DNA of 64,000 bases, taken from Sphingomonadales bacterium. Its GTDB lineage: Bacteria; Pseudomonadota; Alphaproteobacteria; Sphingomonadales; Sphingomonadaceae. The stretch's first letter is position 1. Every line of letters begins with the position of its first letter. The stretch spans positions 1-64,000 of the forward strand of contig JAIXYT010000049.1 in the NCBI GenBank assembly GCA_027490095.1, given 5' to 3'. Both the position numbers and the translations under genes were made by a program. Shown here piece by piece: positions 1-8,338 of the stretch. Under the pieces are notes generated by a model. It was not told the DNA's origin. It saw nothing but the letters and a program-made list of their open reading frames with translations, and made no database searches.

Positions 1-2
1 AA

Positions 3-79
3 TGGTCGGGGAAAGAGGATTCGAACCTCCGGCCCCTGCCTCCCGAAGACAGTGCTCTACCAGGCTGAGCTATTCCCCG
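3..79 (-). tRNA. tRNA-Pro (anticodon CGG)
   Basis: The minus strand folds as a complete 77-nt tRNA. It has a 7-bp acceptor stem (CGGGGAA with TTCCCCG), a D arm, and an anticodon stem CTGTC/GGCAG around the loop TTCGGGA, whose anticodon is CGG (proline). The T arm carries the TTCGAAT loop. The CCA end is encoded in the DNA at 5 to 3. No variable-arm anomaly is visible. Confidence 0.96.
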
Positions 80-163
80 GACCGAGGCGGCGGGATAGTC
101 GCACCCCTCGGCGGCGTCAAGCCGCCAAACAGGCCCGGCCCCATCAAGCACGGAAAAGCGGCC

Positions 164-1465
164 TCAGCCGACGAAAACCGAGCGCATCTCGTCGAGTGCC
201 ACGATCTTCTCGCGCGGGGCGCCTGCCCGGGCGCGCGCGATCTCCAGCGCGTCGATCTTCTGCCAGTCCTCGAAGCTTGCGATCGCCACCTTGCGCGCCG
301 CCAACAGGGCATCCAGCCCCTCGCGTCCGGCCTTGCCGCCTGCAGGCGAGGTCGCCGCGATCCGCTCCACCAGGCTGAAGCCGTCCTGACGGTTCGTCCC
401 GATGGTGCCCGAAGGCCCCCGCCGCGCCCAGCCCACGCACCACAGGCCCGGCGCGATCGACCCATCCCTGTTCACGAACCTGCCCGCGCGCTCGTCGAAG
501 GGCACGCCCGGGATGGGCGCCGTGCGATAGCCGATGGCAGCTACCACCAATCCGCAGGGGATCACGCCGGTCTCGCCGGTGTCGACCGCCTGGCCCGCCT
601 CGTCCAGCCGGGTCTTCATTACCTCCAGCCCCGTCACCCGGTCCTCGCCCAGCACGCGGAGCGGCCGGTGGAAGAAATCGAGGCTGACGGTGACGGGCTT
701 GGCGGCATCGGGCCCGGCTGCCGCGAACTTGCGCAGCACTTCAACCACCCGCCGCTGGCCGGTTTCCAGCGCGGCATCGGCCTCGGCCGGCGGGAAATCC
801 TCCGCCCGCACCAGAGGGGTCGCCCGGTCCAGCTCGCCCAGTTCGCCCACTTCCTTCAGCGTGAAGCTCGCCTGGTGCGGCCCGCGCCGGCCCAGGATAT
901 GCACCCGCTTCACCGACGAGCGCGACAGCGGATCCAGTGCATGGTTCACGATGTCGCTGTCCTGCAGCTCGGCCACGGTCTTGGCGAGAATTCGCGCGCA
1001 GTCGATCGCGACATTGCCGTTGCCCACCACCACCACGGCCTCGGCATCGAGCGGCGGGTCGAGATCCTTGAAGGCCGGATGCCCGTTGTACCAGCCGACA
1101 AAGGCGGCCGAGCCCATCACGCCCCTGAGGTCGCTGCCCGGGACGCCGAGCGACCGGTCCTCGGGCGCGCCGACGGCCAGCACCACATCGTCATAGAGAC
1201 CCGTCAGCTCCTCGACGGACACGTCTTCGCCGACGCTCACATGGCCAAGGAACCGCACGCGCGGGTCGGTCGCCACCTGGTCATAGCGGCGGGAGACCGC
1301 CTTGATCGACTGGTGGTCCGGCGCAACGCCGGCGCGGATCAGGCCATAGGGGGTCGGCAACCGGTCGAGGATGTCGATGCGGACATCGTCGCCGAAGGCC
1401 TTCAGCGCGCCTTCTGCCGTGTAGAAGCCCGCAGGCCCCGACCCCACGATCGCCAGTGTCCGCAT
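164..1465 (-). CDS. Ferredoxin/adrenodoxin-type NADP+ reductase (FprA-like)
   Basis: A 433-residue flavoprotein of the adrenodoxin-reductase/FprA family, which moves electrons between NADPH and ferredoxins through FAD. The N terminus has the FAD dinucleotide motif GSGPAG (residues 8-13). A second Rossmann motif, VVVGNGNVAIDCAR (about 145-158), is the NADP site, and the C-terminal WARRGPSGTIGTNRQDG block (about 355-371) is characteristic of this family. The ATG at 1465 was chosen over a longer frame because GGGAGGGA lies just upstream and the FAD motif then sits at the extreme N terminus. It is transcribed towards tRNA-Pro. No ferredoxin gene is adjacent, so the partner is unknown. Confidence 0.9.
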   Translation of the reverse strand: MRTLAIVGSGPAGFYTAEGALKAFGDDVRIDILDRLPTPYGLIRAGVAPDHQSIKAVSRRYDQVATDPRVRFLGHVSVGEDVSVEELTGLYDDVVLAVGAPEDRSLGVPGSDLRGVMGSAAFVGWYNGHPAFKDLDPPLDAEAVVVVGNGNVAIDCARILAKTVAELQDSDIVNHALDPLSRSSVKRVHILGRRGPHQASFTLKEVGELGELDRATPLVRAEDFPPAEADAALETGQRRVVEVLRKFAAAGPDAAKPVTVSLDFFHRPLRVLGEDRVTGLEVMKTRLDEAGQAVDTGETGVIPCGLVVAAIGYRTAPIPGVPFDERAGRFVNRDGSIAPGLWCVGWARRGPSGTIGTNRQDGFSLVERIAATSPAGGKAGREGLDALLAARKVAIASFEDWQKIDALEIARARAGAPREKIVALDEMRSVFVG

Positions 1466-1573
1466 TGAAATCCCTCCCGGTTCCGTCTGGTGCGGGGCTC
1501 CCGTGGCGGCAAACGGCGCTTCTGACAAGAAAGCGCAACTATCAGGGGCTTCAAGCCGGGGTGCGGCCGGCCG

Positions 1574-2377
1574 TCACAGCCCTTCCAGGTTCAGCACGGC
1601 ATCCAGGCACCCCTCCATGGCCCGCGCCGACGGCACCGACAGCTCGATGAAGGTCCGGCGCGCGTCGCTCGGGTCGCTCCGGCGGACCAGCAGGCCGCTG
1701 TCGACCATCTGCTTGATCGTGCGGAGCGCCGTGGTCGTTGGCACGCTGGCGGCGATGCACAGGCTGGAGACGCTGACGGATTTCTGCTCCAGCCGCGCGG
1801 CCGACAGGTCGAGCAAGATGTCCCAGACGGGATCGGCGAACAGGCCCGGCTCGAAGAACTTCTCCCGCAGGCGCCGGCTGCGGATATGGGCACGGACGCG
1901 CTGGGCGGTCACCGGCCTCGCGCCTTCCGAGGCACGCGCTCCCGTCAGCTCCTGAAGCGCGGCGGCCACCCGTTCCGCGTCGCGCCTCAGCGTGGCGAGC
2001 CGGTCGTCCACATAGCGGCCGCCGGCGTCGGCAGCCCGCCGCTCGACGGAGCGGTCGATCGCTGCCTGAAGAACGGGGATCCGGGCGCCCTTGTCCACCA
2101 GCTCGATCCGCCGCTCGAGGAGCAGGCCGACCGCGTCGGCATCCGAATCCGCAGTCAGCAGGATGACGGGCAGATCCTCCATCAGGGTGTCGCCGAGCGC
2201 AGTCGCCAGTTCTACGGTCGCAAGTGATGCATCTATCACAAGCAGGTCTGGCCGCTCGCGCCGCACATCCGCCACCAGGTCGGCCCCGGCCCGCACGGCG
2301 CGCCACCGCTCCACGGCGGCACCGGGCACGTCTCCGGCAACCAGCAACCGCAGGTCCGGCGCCGAAACCCCATTCAT
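1574..2377 (-). CDS. Receiver-like / winged-helix DNA-binding regulator
   Basis: A 267-residue protein. Residues about 7-115 look like a response-regulator receiver: LRLLVAGD as strand 1, LLVID as the strand 3 that holds the phosphoacceptor, VILLTAD with its Thr, and VDKGA with its Lys. Strand 1 carries only one acidic residue where receivers usually have two, so metal binding may be weak. After a helical linker, about 165-260 resembles a MarR-like winged helix ([21 protein letters not shown], then a basic [10 protein letters not shown] wing; segment split here for reading). ATG 2377 is used; an in-frame TTG at 2401 has a better ribosome site (AGGA) and would add eight residues. No histidine kinase is nearby. 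It faces the sigma-54 activator across a shared intergenic region. The targets are unknown. Confidence 0.72.
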   Translation of the reverse strand: MNGVSAPDLRLLVAGDVPGAAVERWRAVRAGADLVADVRRERPDLLVIDASLATVELATALGDTLMEDLPVILLTADSDADAVGLLLERRIELVDKGARIPVLQAAIDRSVERRAADAGGRYVDDRLATLRRDAERVAAALQELTGARASEGARPVTAQRVRAHIRSRRLREKFFEPGLFADPVWDILLDLSAARLEQKSVSVSSLCIAASVPTTTALRTIKQMVDSGLLVRRSDPSDARRTFIELSVPSARAMEGCLDAVLNLEGL

Positions 2378-2401
2378 TTCGGATGTAGCTGTATAGCCCA
2401 A

Positions 2402-2779
2402 GGCAATGGTCCTAACCCATGGAAAACCGTGAATTTTCCCCGGTCAGGCGTCGAACTCGGCGCGTGCCCCTTCGACAAACCAGCCAGAGCGGACAGGAAC
2501 AGGCTCAAGCTCTTGCTTCAACCATGCAACATGCCGCCGACCCGCGCACACTGTGCCAGCGGCAGCCGAAAGGTCAACGGGTGGTCCGCCGCCTGCCGAG
2601 GGCTACGGGGTGCAAGGGTGGTTAACAGCAGCGGAAAGGAGGGGCCGGACTGCGCGGGGAAGGGCCGTGCGGGGAGGCCGATCGACAACGGGAATAGGTC
2701 ACACGGGCTGTCGCATGGGTCACGACACTTCACACCAACCCCGCCAGCCGGCTCCGCCGGCTGGCGCGAAAGGAGAGGT
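2402..2779. other. Divergent intergenic region, 378 bp
   Basis: This separates the winged-helix regulator (minus) from the sigma-54 activator (plus) and must hold both promoters. A short plus-strand open frame begins at 2419 but has neither a ribosome site nor recognisable content. No clear -24/-12 element was found. One GGGAAGGG octamer lies at 2657-2664. No RNA gene or repeat was recognised. Confidence 0.4.
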
Positions 2780-3853
2780 ATGGGCGAAGTTCCGCTTTCC
2801 GGGCCACGGGCCCAGTCCGCACTGCGCATGGCGCGCGTGTCCGCCGAACTGATCGGCAATTCGCTTCCCTTGCGGGCCCTGCGCGAGACGATCGCGCGGG
2901 TCGGTCCCACCGACGCGACCGTGCTCGTCATGGGGCCTTCGGGCAGCGGCAAGGAAAACGCCGCCCGCGCCCTTCACGCCGCCTCCCTTCGCGCGCACGG
3001 CCCGTTCGAGGCCGTAAACTGTGGCGCCATCCCGCTGGACCTCGCCGAAGCCGAACTGTTTGGGGCCGAGGCCGGCGCCTACACCGGTGCCACCCGCACC
3101 CGCATCGGCCGGCTCGAGGCCGCAAACGGCGGAACCCTGTTCCTGGACGAGCTCGGCGAGCTTCCGCCGGCCTTGCAGGTGAAGCTGCTCCGCGCGCTCG
3201 AAACCCGCTCCATCGAGCGCCTCGGCGGCGGCCGGCCCATCGCGATCGATTTCCGGTTGATCGCGGCCACCAATGTCGATCTCGACGCCGCGATCCAGCG
3301 TGGCGCATTCCGCGAGGATCTCTACTGGCGCCTCGCGGTCGTCATGCTGGAACTGCCCCCGCTGGCCGACCGGATCGAGGACATCGATGCGCTGGTCGGT
3401 CACTTCGCCGCCCAGCTTCGCCAGCGGCTGCACCTGCCGGCCGACGGCCTCGCCCGCCTCCAGGCCCATGATTGGCCGGGCAACCTCAGGGAGCTTCGCA
3501 ACCTCGTCGAACGGGCCTTGGCGCTTGGCGAGCGCGTGCTGTGCGCCGAAACGGTCGACCGCCTGCTGCAACCCCGGCGGCGCCCGATGGAAAGCTGGCT
3601 CGCCGCACCGCCGGAAAACGCGCCTGCGCGCGAAGCCCGGCTTGCGCAGTGGCTCGCCGCCCAATCCCGTCCGGCCCCCGGCATCGAGCTGAAGGCGCTG
3701 CTCGCGCAGGCCGAGGCCACCCTGATCGCGCAGGCGCTCGAGGCCTCGAACGGCACCATCGCCGAGTCCGCGCGTCTGCTCGGCCTGAAGCGCACGACAC
3801 TGGTCGAAAAGCTGAAACGCCTGGGACTGAAAGCCGCAAACGAAGCCGCCTGA
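2780..3853 (+). CDS. Sigma-54-dependent transcriptional activator without receiver domain
   Basis: A 357-residue NtrC-family activator reduced to its AAA+ and DNA-binding parts. Walker A is GPSGSGKE (52-59), the sigma-54 contact loop GAYTGA is intact (99-104), and Walker B is TLFLDE (about 119-124). A WPGNLREL block lies near 235, and a Fis-type helix-turn-helix spans about 315-350 ([18 protein letters not shown]). Only about 22 residues precede the ATPase domain, so there is no receiver, GAF or PAS sensor. Family members of this kind (PspF, some flagellar activators) are controlled by a partner protein. ATG 2780 has AGGAGAGG upstream. The start at 2780 excludes about 117 upstream codons with poor coding character. 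No flagellar gene lies nearby, so the regulon is unknown. Confidence 0.9.
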   Translation: MGEVPLSGPRAQSALRMARVSAELIGNSLPLRALRETIARVGPTDATVLVMGPSGSGKENAARALHAASLRAHGPFEAVNCGAIPLDLAEAELFGAEAGAYTGATRTRIGRLEAANGGTLFLDELGELPPALQVKLLRALETRSIERLGGGRPIAIDFRLIAATNVDLDAAIQRGAFREDLYWRLAVVMLELPPLADRIEDIDALVGHFAAQLRQRLHLPADGLARLQAHDWPGNLRELRNLVERALALGERVLCAETVDRLLQPRRRPMESWLAAPPENAPAREARLAQWLAAQSRPAPGIELKALLAQAEATLIAQALEASNGTIAESARLLGLKRTTLVEKLKRLGLKAANEAA

Positions 3854-3944
3854 TTGCGGTTGCCCGAACGGCTGCGGCACGCGATTGCTGATGGCCATGT
3901 ACGCAGGCCCCGATCACCCACCCTGGAACGGCGCATGCCCCGGA

Positions 3945-4211
3945 ATGCCGCCGCCGTCCCCTGAGCTGCCCACACCGCGGTTGCGCCTCCACCTTGCCAT
4001 CCTTCTGTTCCCGCTGACGGCGGGCGTTCTCACCGGCGCCGCCATGCCGCTGCTGCTCACCCTTGACCCCCAGGCGGACTGGGAAAGCCTTCTGTTGGGC
4101 ACGCTCGCAGCCCTCGCGCTTGCCGCACCGGCGGCCCATTGGCTGGCAGCCCGGCTGCTGCGCCGAAGGGGGCATCGCCCTGATCGGATCGAGCCTTTCA
4201 GACAGGGTTGA
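3945..4211 (+). CDS. Small two-helix inner-membrane protein
   Basis: An 88-residue protein with two hydrophobic segments, at about residues 18-40 and 50-70, then a basic tail (RLLRRRGHRPDR). The pattern matches small alphaproteobacterial membrane proteins that databases often mislabel CTP synthetase; nothing here resembles that enzyme. Starts at 3891 or 3897 are also possible and would add a proline-rich N terminus; none has a convincing ribosome site. The function is unknown. Confidence 0.6.
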   Translation: MPPPSPELPTPRLRLHLAILLFPLTAGVLTGAAMPLLLTLDPQADWESLLLGTLAALALAAPAAHWLAARLLRRRGHRPDRIEPFRQG

Positions 4212-4288
4212 CCAGCCGGGCGCAGCCGGTGCAGCCTGCACCTGCCGGCTGGAGAGCCGATGGCTGTGCCGGCAGGGAAGGGGAAAGC

Positions 4289-4708
4289 ATGATTCGCATC
4301 AGCCTTGCGGCTCTGGTGATGGCATTGGCCACGCCTGCGGTCGCCCAGCTTGCCAATGATCCGATGGCCAACAACGCGGCCGGGCTCGCGCCAGCGGGCG
4401 ACACCGCCTCGCAGGTCGCGTTCGCCTACGCCGATCGCGACGAGGACCTCACCATCAGCTGGGAAGAGTATCGCAACCGCTCCATGCGCCTGTTCGGCCA
4501 TGTCGATGCGAACAACGACAGCATCCTCCAGATCACCGAGCTTCAGGCGCTGGCCGGCCCCAGCGCCCCCAGGCCCGAGAACGACATCGACTCCGGCACC
4601 TTCAACGCCGCCATGCGCAAGCTCTTCGACAGCGGCGACACGAATCGCGATGGCGCGCTGACGCCGGCCGAATGGCACGACACCGTCCGCCCCAGCCGCG
4701 CCTTCTGA
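4289..4708 (+). CDS. Exported EF-hand calcium-binding protein
   Basis: A 139-residue protein with a signal peptide (about 1-20, cleavage near AVAQ). Three acidic loops fit EF-hands: DRDEDLTISWEE (49-60), DANNDSILQITE (73-84) and DTNRDGALTPAE (117-128). The last is the most canonical; the first two are off-consensus at some ligand positions. The probable location is the periplasm, with calcium binding. ATG 4289 follows GGGGAAAGC and puts the signal peptide at the N terminus. It is followed 12 bp later by the DUF3011 gene, probably cotranscribed. The role is unknown beyond calcium binding. Confidence 0.82.
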   Translation: MIRISLAALVMALATPAVAQLANDPMANNAAGLAPAGDTASQVAFAYADRDEDLTISWEEYRNRSMRLFGHVDANNDSILQITELQALAGPSAPRPENDIDSGTFNAAMRKLFDSGDTNRDGALTPAEWHDTVRPSRAF

Positions 4709-4720
4709 GGAGACAGCCAC

Positions 4721-5281
4721 ATGCAGACCATCCGCACCGCGGCCGCCATCCTCGCCGCCTTCAGCGTCACCGCGCCGGCGGTCGCCGAAACCATCCGCTG
4801 CGAATCCGTGAACGGCCGCGAACGCTATTGCCCGGCCAACACCCGCGGCGGCGTCTATCTGTCCAACCAGCTCAGCCGCGAGGGCTGCTACCAAGGCGAC
4901 ACCTGGGGGCATGACCGCAACGGGATCTGGGTGACCGGTGGTTGCCGCGCCGAGTTCCAGACCAGCTACGGCGGCAGCAACTGGCACGGCGACAACAATT
5001 ATTACTACGGGCAGGAGCGCAAATCCTCCAACGACGGCGCCAAGGCCGCTGTTGCGATCGGCGCCATCCTCGGGGCCGCAGCCATCGCTGCGGCAGCCAG
5101 CAAGGGGAAGCAGTCCGGGACGTCCGACTACCAGACCAGCTGGAACAAGGGCTGCGACGCCGCCCGGCAGGACAAGTCGCGCGGTCAGGACCGCGACTAT
5201 TACCGTCACGCCGGCAGCTTCAACAGCCGCTCCGAGCAGGCCTACTCGACCGGCTACAACAGCTGCTTCAGCGGTCGCTAG
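4721..5281 (+). CDS. Exported DUF3011 domain protein
   Basis: A 186-residue protein with a signal peptide (about 1-22). Residues about 24-80 match DUF3011: CES-x-GR-x3-C near the start, then GGVYLSNQLS, WGHDRNGIWV and GCRAEF, with four conserved cysteines that could form disulfides. A Gly/Ala-rich hydrophobic stretch (about 103-125) may be a membrane segment or glycine zipper. The C terminus is polar and Ser/Tyr/Asp-rich. GAGGAGACAG precedes the ATG. It probably forms an operon with the EF-hand gene. The domain function is unknown. Confidence 0.82.
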   Translation: MQTIRTAAAILAAFSVTAPAVAETIRCESVNGRERYCPANTRGGVYLSNQLSREGCYQGDTWGHDRNGIWVTGGCRAEFQTSYGGSNWHGDNNYYYGQERKSSNDGAKAAVAIGAILGAAAIAAAASKGKQSGTSDYQTSWNKGCDAARQDKSRGQDRDYYRHAGSFNSRSEQAYSTGYNSCFSGR

Positions 5282-5290
5282 GGCAGGGGC

Positions 5291-5308
5291 GGCGCAGCCA
5301 GCTGCGCC
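5291..5308. terminator. Hairpin between convergent genes (1)
   Basis: GGCGCAG / CTGCGCC form a perfect 7-bp stem around a CCAG loop, just after the DUF3011 stop at 5281. On the plus strand CCCGTCCCTTT follows. It probably terminates the plus-strand operon. Confidence 0.5.
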
Positions 5309-5337
5309 CCCCGTCCCTTTGCAATCAAGTCGAGCCA

Positions 5338-5359
5338 CGGGCGGCCGGCGAGCCGCCCG
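5338..5359. terminator. Hairpin between convergent genes (2)
   Basis: CGGGCGGC / GCCGCCCG form a perfect 8-bp GC stem with a 6-nt loop, between the DUF3011 gene and the PhoX-like gene that ends at 5412. The position suggests a terminator for either strand. No long T-tract is present. Confidence 0.45.
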
Positions 5360-5411
5360 CGTCTCAGGCCGCCAGTCCCTTCGTCAGGTCCAATGCCAGA
5401 GGGAAGCTTAG

Positions 5412-6959
5412 CTAAAGCATGCCGTTGCGCCAGGGCCCGGTGATCGCCAACGTGACCCCCGGGCTCTGCACATTGACCAGCAGCATCTTGCCGTCCGGCG
5501 AAAAGCAGGCACCGCAGAGCTCCGACCCGCGATAGTCCTTCGCTGCAAACTGCCCCGAACGGCCCATCCGCGCGATGTCCGCCTCGGTCAGCTGCATGCT
5601 GTTCTTCGCAAAGATGGTGGCGAGCCCGTCGGCGCGATAGGCCATGATGCGGTTGCCCGGCCCATAGCCGTCGTCGACGGCATCGCCATCGTCCACTGTC
5701 AGCAGGCCGCCGCGCGGCGACACCGTGATATTGTCCGGGTTGTTGCCGGCCACGCGGGCAGCGGCTGCATAGACAAGGGTCAGCGTGCCGCGGTTGCGCT
5801 CCGTTCGGTCCGGCCGATAGGCCCAGATGCCGCCCAGTCCATGACCGGGCCGCCCGTTCTCGCCCACGCCGAAACTGGTGTCGACGATGTAGGCAGCATC
5901 CGACCGCGGATCCCACCAGATGCCTTCCCCGCGGCTCATCCTGAGTGCGCCCTTGGCCCGGGCCTCGGCAAAGGGGCCCGACACCTCGCGCGCCTTGGGG
6001 TCGGCATCGCTCGGGTCGCGCCATCGGACAGGTTCGCTGTCCGGCGCGTCCAGGGGAACCCATTCGATCGCCACGGTCTCGCCGACGCGCGCGACGGCGC
6101 CGGGGTGGGGGCCCGCCAGCGCGAGCAGGTCGGCCCCCGGCCTGCCAACCACCCGCGCCGCTTCCAGCACCCCGCCGCCCTCCAGCGCGCCATAGCGGCG
6201 GCGGTTGTCAGCGGGCCGGAACCGGTAGAGCCCCGCGGCATTCCGGTCATCTTCGGTCAGGAACACATCCCCCGTTCGCGGGTCGGCTGCGACGGCCTCA
6301 TGGCGGAACCGGCCCATGGCCGTCAGCGGAACGGCCGAGGTTTCGCCAGCATGGGGAGACACATCGAACACATAGCCGTGGCGCTGCCCGCCTTTCGCGG
6401 TCCGGTCTTCCGTCGTTTCCTCGCAGCTCAGCCAGCTGTTCCAGAGCGAGGGGCCTCCAGCGCAGTTCACCAGCGTGCCGCCGAGCACGGCGCGTTGCTC
6501 GACCGGCCGGCCATTCCGAAGCCGGACCATCGTGCAGCCGCCACCCGCTCCACCGGCCCCGCTCCCGCCATAGACGATACGACCCGCTCCCAGCGCAGGG
6601 CCATTGCGCACCTCGTGGTTGCGCACAATCAGCAGGTCGGCGCCTTCGGTCTTCACCACGGCCATGCCGTCATGCCGGCCGGCAACGGGCAGCCCGTCAT
6701 CCATGCGGTCGCCGGTCCACGAGAAGCTGCGGTAGCGAAAGCCCCTGGGCAACATCAGCAACGGCAGCCCTGTTGCCTCGTCGGCCACCGGCGCCAGCGG
6801 GCCATAGGGGCTGTCGGCCGGGCGCAGCTGGGCACCGGCCGCTGTCGTGAGCCCCACGTCCGATGCGCGCTTCTGCGCCGCCATCACGGCCTGGAACGGG
6901 CCCGCGAGGGCAAGCCCTGCGCTCCCCGCCTGCAACAGCCTCCGCCGGTCGATCAGCAT
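5412..6959 (-). CDS. Tat-exported PhoX-like (DUF839) protein
   Basis: A 515-residue protein of the PhoX/DUF839 type. The N terminus is a twin-arginine signal (DRRRLLQAG at 4-12, hydrophobic stretch, then AVMAA), implying folded export to the periplasm. Family features include LLIVRNHEV, the acidic LSCEET block, RFRHEAVA, FLTEDDRN and GNNPDNI near the C terminus. Characterised PhoX enzymes are calcium/iron alkaline phosphatases, but this protein is closer to the uncharacterised DUF839 group, so phosphatase activity is only an inference. ATG 6959 has AAGGAG upstream. It lies 77 bp downstream of gltA on the same strand. No Pho box was recognised. Confidence 0.83.
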   Translation of the reverse strand: MLIDRRRLLQAGSAGLALAGPFQAVMAAQKRASDVGLTTAAGAQLRPADSPYGPLAPVADEATGLPLLMLPRGFRYRSFSWTGDRMDDGLPVAGRHDGMAVVKTEGADLLIVRNHEVRNGPALGAGRIVYGGSGAGGAGGGCTMVRLRNGRPVEQRAVLGGTLVNCAGGPSLWNSWLSCEETTEDRTAKGGQRHGYVFDVSPHAGETSAVPLTAMGRFRHEAVAADPRTGDVFLTEDDRNAAGLYRFRPADNRRRYGALEGGGVLEAARVVGRPGADLLALAGPHPGAVARVGETVAIEWVPLDAPDSEPVRWRDPSDADPKAREVSGPFAEARAKGALRMSRGEGIWWDPRSDAAYIVDTSFGVGENGRPGHGLGGIWAYRPDRTERNRGTLTLVYAAAARVAGNNPDNITVSPRGGLLTVDDGDAVDDGYGPGNRIMAYRADGLATIFAKNSMQLTEADIARMGRSGQFAAKDYRGSELCGACFSPDGKMLLVNVQSPGVTLAITGPWRNGML

Positions 6960-7036
6960 CCTTTGCTCCTTCCGTATCGGGGAGCCTCCTGCCGACCGAT
7001 TGCGTCGCCGGCGTGACAGCGCCGGTTGCTCAGGCC

Positions 7037-8320
7037 TCAGCGCTTGCTGATCGGCACATAGTCCCGCTGCGGCGCGCCGGTGTAGAGCTGGCGCGGGCGG
7101 CCGATCTTCTGTTCGGGATCGCCGATCATCTCGTTCCACTGCGCCACCCAGCCGACCGTGCGGGCAAGGGCGAACAGCGCGGTGAACATCGAAGTGGGGA
7201 AGCCGATCGCCGACAGGATGATGCCGGAATAGAAGTCGACGTTGGGGAACAGCTTCTTCTCGATGAAATAGGGGTCATTCAGCGCCATTGCCTCGAGCTG
7301 CAGCGCCACCTCGAAGATCGGGTCGCTCACCTTCAGCTCGGCAAACAGCTCGCGCACGGTCTGCTGCATCACCGTCGCCCGGGGGTCGTAGTTCTTGTAG
7401 ACGCGGTGGCCGAAGCCCATCAGGCGGAACGGGTCGTCCTTGTCCTTGGCGCGGGCGATATACTCCGGAATCCGCTCGGGCCGGCCGATCTCGCGCAGCA
7501 TGTTGAGTGCGGCCTCGTTGGCGCCACCGTGGGCCGGGCCCCACAGGCAGGCAATCCCGGCCGCAATGCAGGCGAACGGGTTGGCGCCCGAGGATCCCGC
7601 CAGGCGGACCGTGGAGGTCGACGCATTCTGCTCGTGATCGGCATGGAGGATGAAGATGCGGTCCAGCGCGCGCTCCACCACCGGGTTCACGATATAGGGC
7701 TCGGCCGGGACGGCGAAGGTCATCCGCAGGAAATTGCCCGTGTAGGACAGCGAGTTGTCCGGATAGACGAACGGCTGGCCGACCGAATATTTGTAGGCCA
7801 TTGCCGCGATCGTCGGCATCTTGGCGATCAGCCTGTGGCTGGCGATCATGCGCTGCTTCGGGTCATCGATGTCGGTCGAATCATGATAGAAGGCGGAAAG
7901 CGCGCCGACGACGCCGCACATGATGGCCATCGGATGGGCATCGCGCCGGAAGCCCCGGAAGAACTGCATCAGCTGCTCGTGCACCATCGTGTGCCGGGTG
8001 ATGGTGTAGACGAACGTGTCCAGCTCTTCCTTGGTGGGAAGTTCGCCCTCGGTCAGCAGATAGGCGACTTCCGGGAAGCTCGAATGCTCGGCCAGCTGCT
8101 GGATCGGATAGCCGCGGTGCAGCAGCACGCCCTCGTCGCCATCGATGTAGGTGATCGCCGACAGGCAGGATGCGGTGGAGGTGAAGCCCGGGTCGAAGGT
8201 GAAGGCACCGGTCTGGGCGTACATCTTGCGGATGTCGATCACCTGCGGGCCGATGCTGCCGTCCATCACCGGCATCTCGAGCGCCTTTGCGCCCAGGGTG
8301 AGTTTGGCTTGCTCGCTCAT
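7037..8320 (-). CDS. gltA: Citrate synthase (type II)
   Basis: A 427-residue citrate synthase that condenses acetyl-CoA and oxaloacetate, the entry step of the TCA cycle. The family signatures are present: the first catalytic His in [13 protein letters not shown], the second in [13 protein letters not shown], and the Asp in NVDFYSGI. The length and the N-terminal domain fit the hexameric Gram-negative type, which is usually inhibited by NADH. ATG 8320 follows GGAAGGG at good spacing. It lies 18 bp after the gltX stop, so the two are probably cotranscribed. Other TCA genes lie at 19-37 kb. Confidence 0.97.
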   Translation of the reverse strand: MSEQAKLTLGAKALEMPVMDGSIGPQVIDIRKMYAQTGAFTFDPGFTSTASCLSAITYIDGDEGVLLHRGYPIQQLAEHSSFPEVAYLLTEGELPTKEELDTFVYTITRHTMVHEQLMQFFRGFRRDAHPMAIMCGVVGALSAFYHDSTDIDDPKQRMIASHRLIAKMPTIAAMAYKYSVGQPFVYPDNSLSYTGNFLRMTFAVPAEPYIVNPVVERALDRIFILHADHEQNASTSTVRLAGSSGANPFACIAAGIACLWGPAHGGANEAALNMLREIGRPERIPEYIARAKDKDDPFRLMGFGHRVYKNYDPRATVMQQTVRELFAELKVSDPIFEVALQLEAMALNDPYFIEKKLFPNVDFYSGIILSAIGFPTSMFTALFALARTVGWVAQWNEMIGDPEQKIGRPRQLYTGAPQRDYVPISKR

Positions 8321-8338
8321 CAATGACCCTTCCAGTCT

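Noticed and set aside
2-1468. A 488-codon plus-strand frame opposite the ferredoxin reductase
   Set aside because: It runs antisense through a tRNA and a clear flavoprotein gene, so it is not coding.
3945-4211. CTP synthetase, as such small proteins are often labelled
   Set aside because: The product is an 88-residue two-helix membrane protein with none of the CTP synthase motifs.
5412-6959. Firm assignment as alkaline phosphatase PhoX
   Set aside because: The family match is to the wider DUF839 group and no Pho box was found, so only PhoX-like is claimed.
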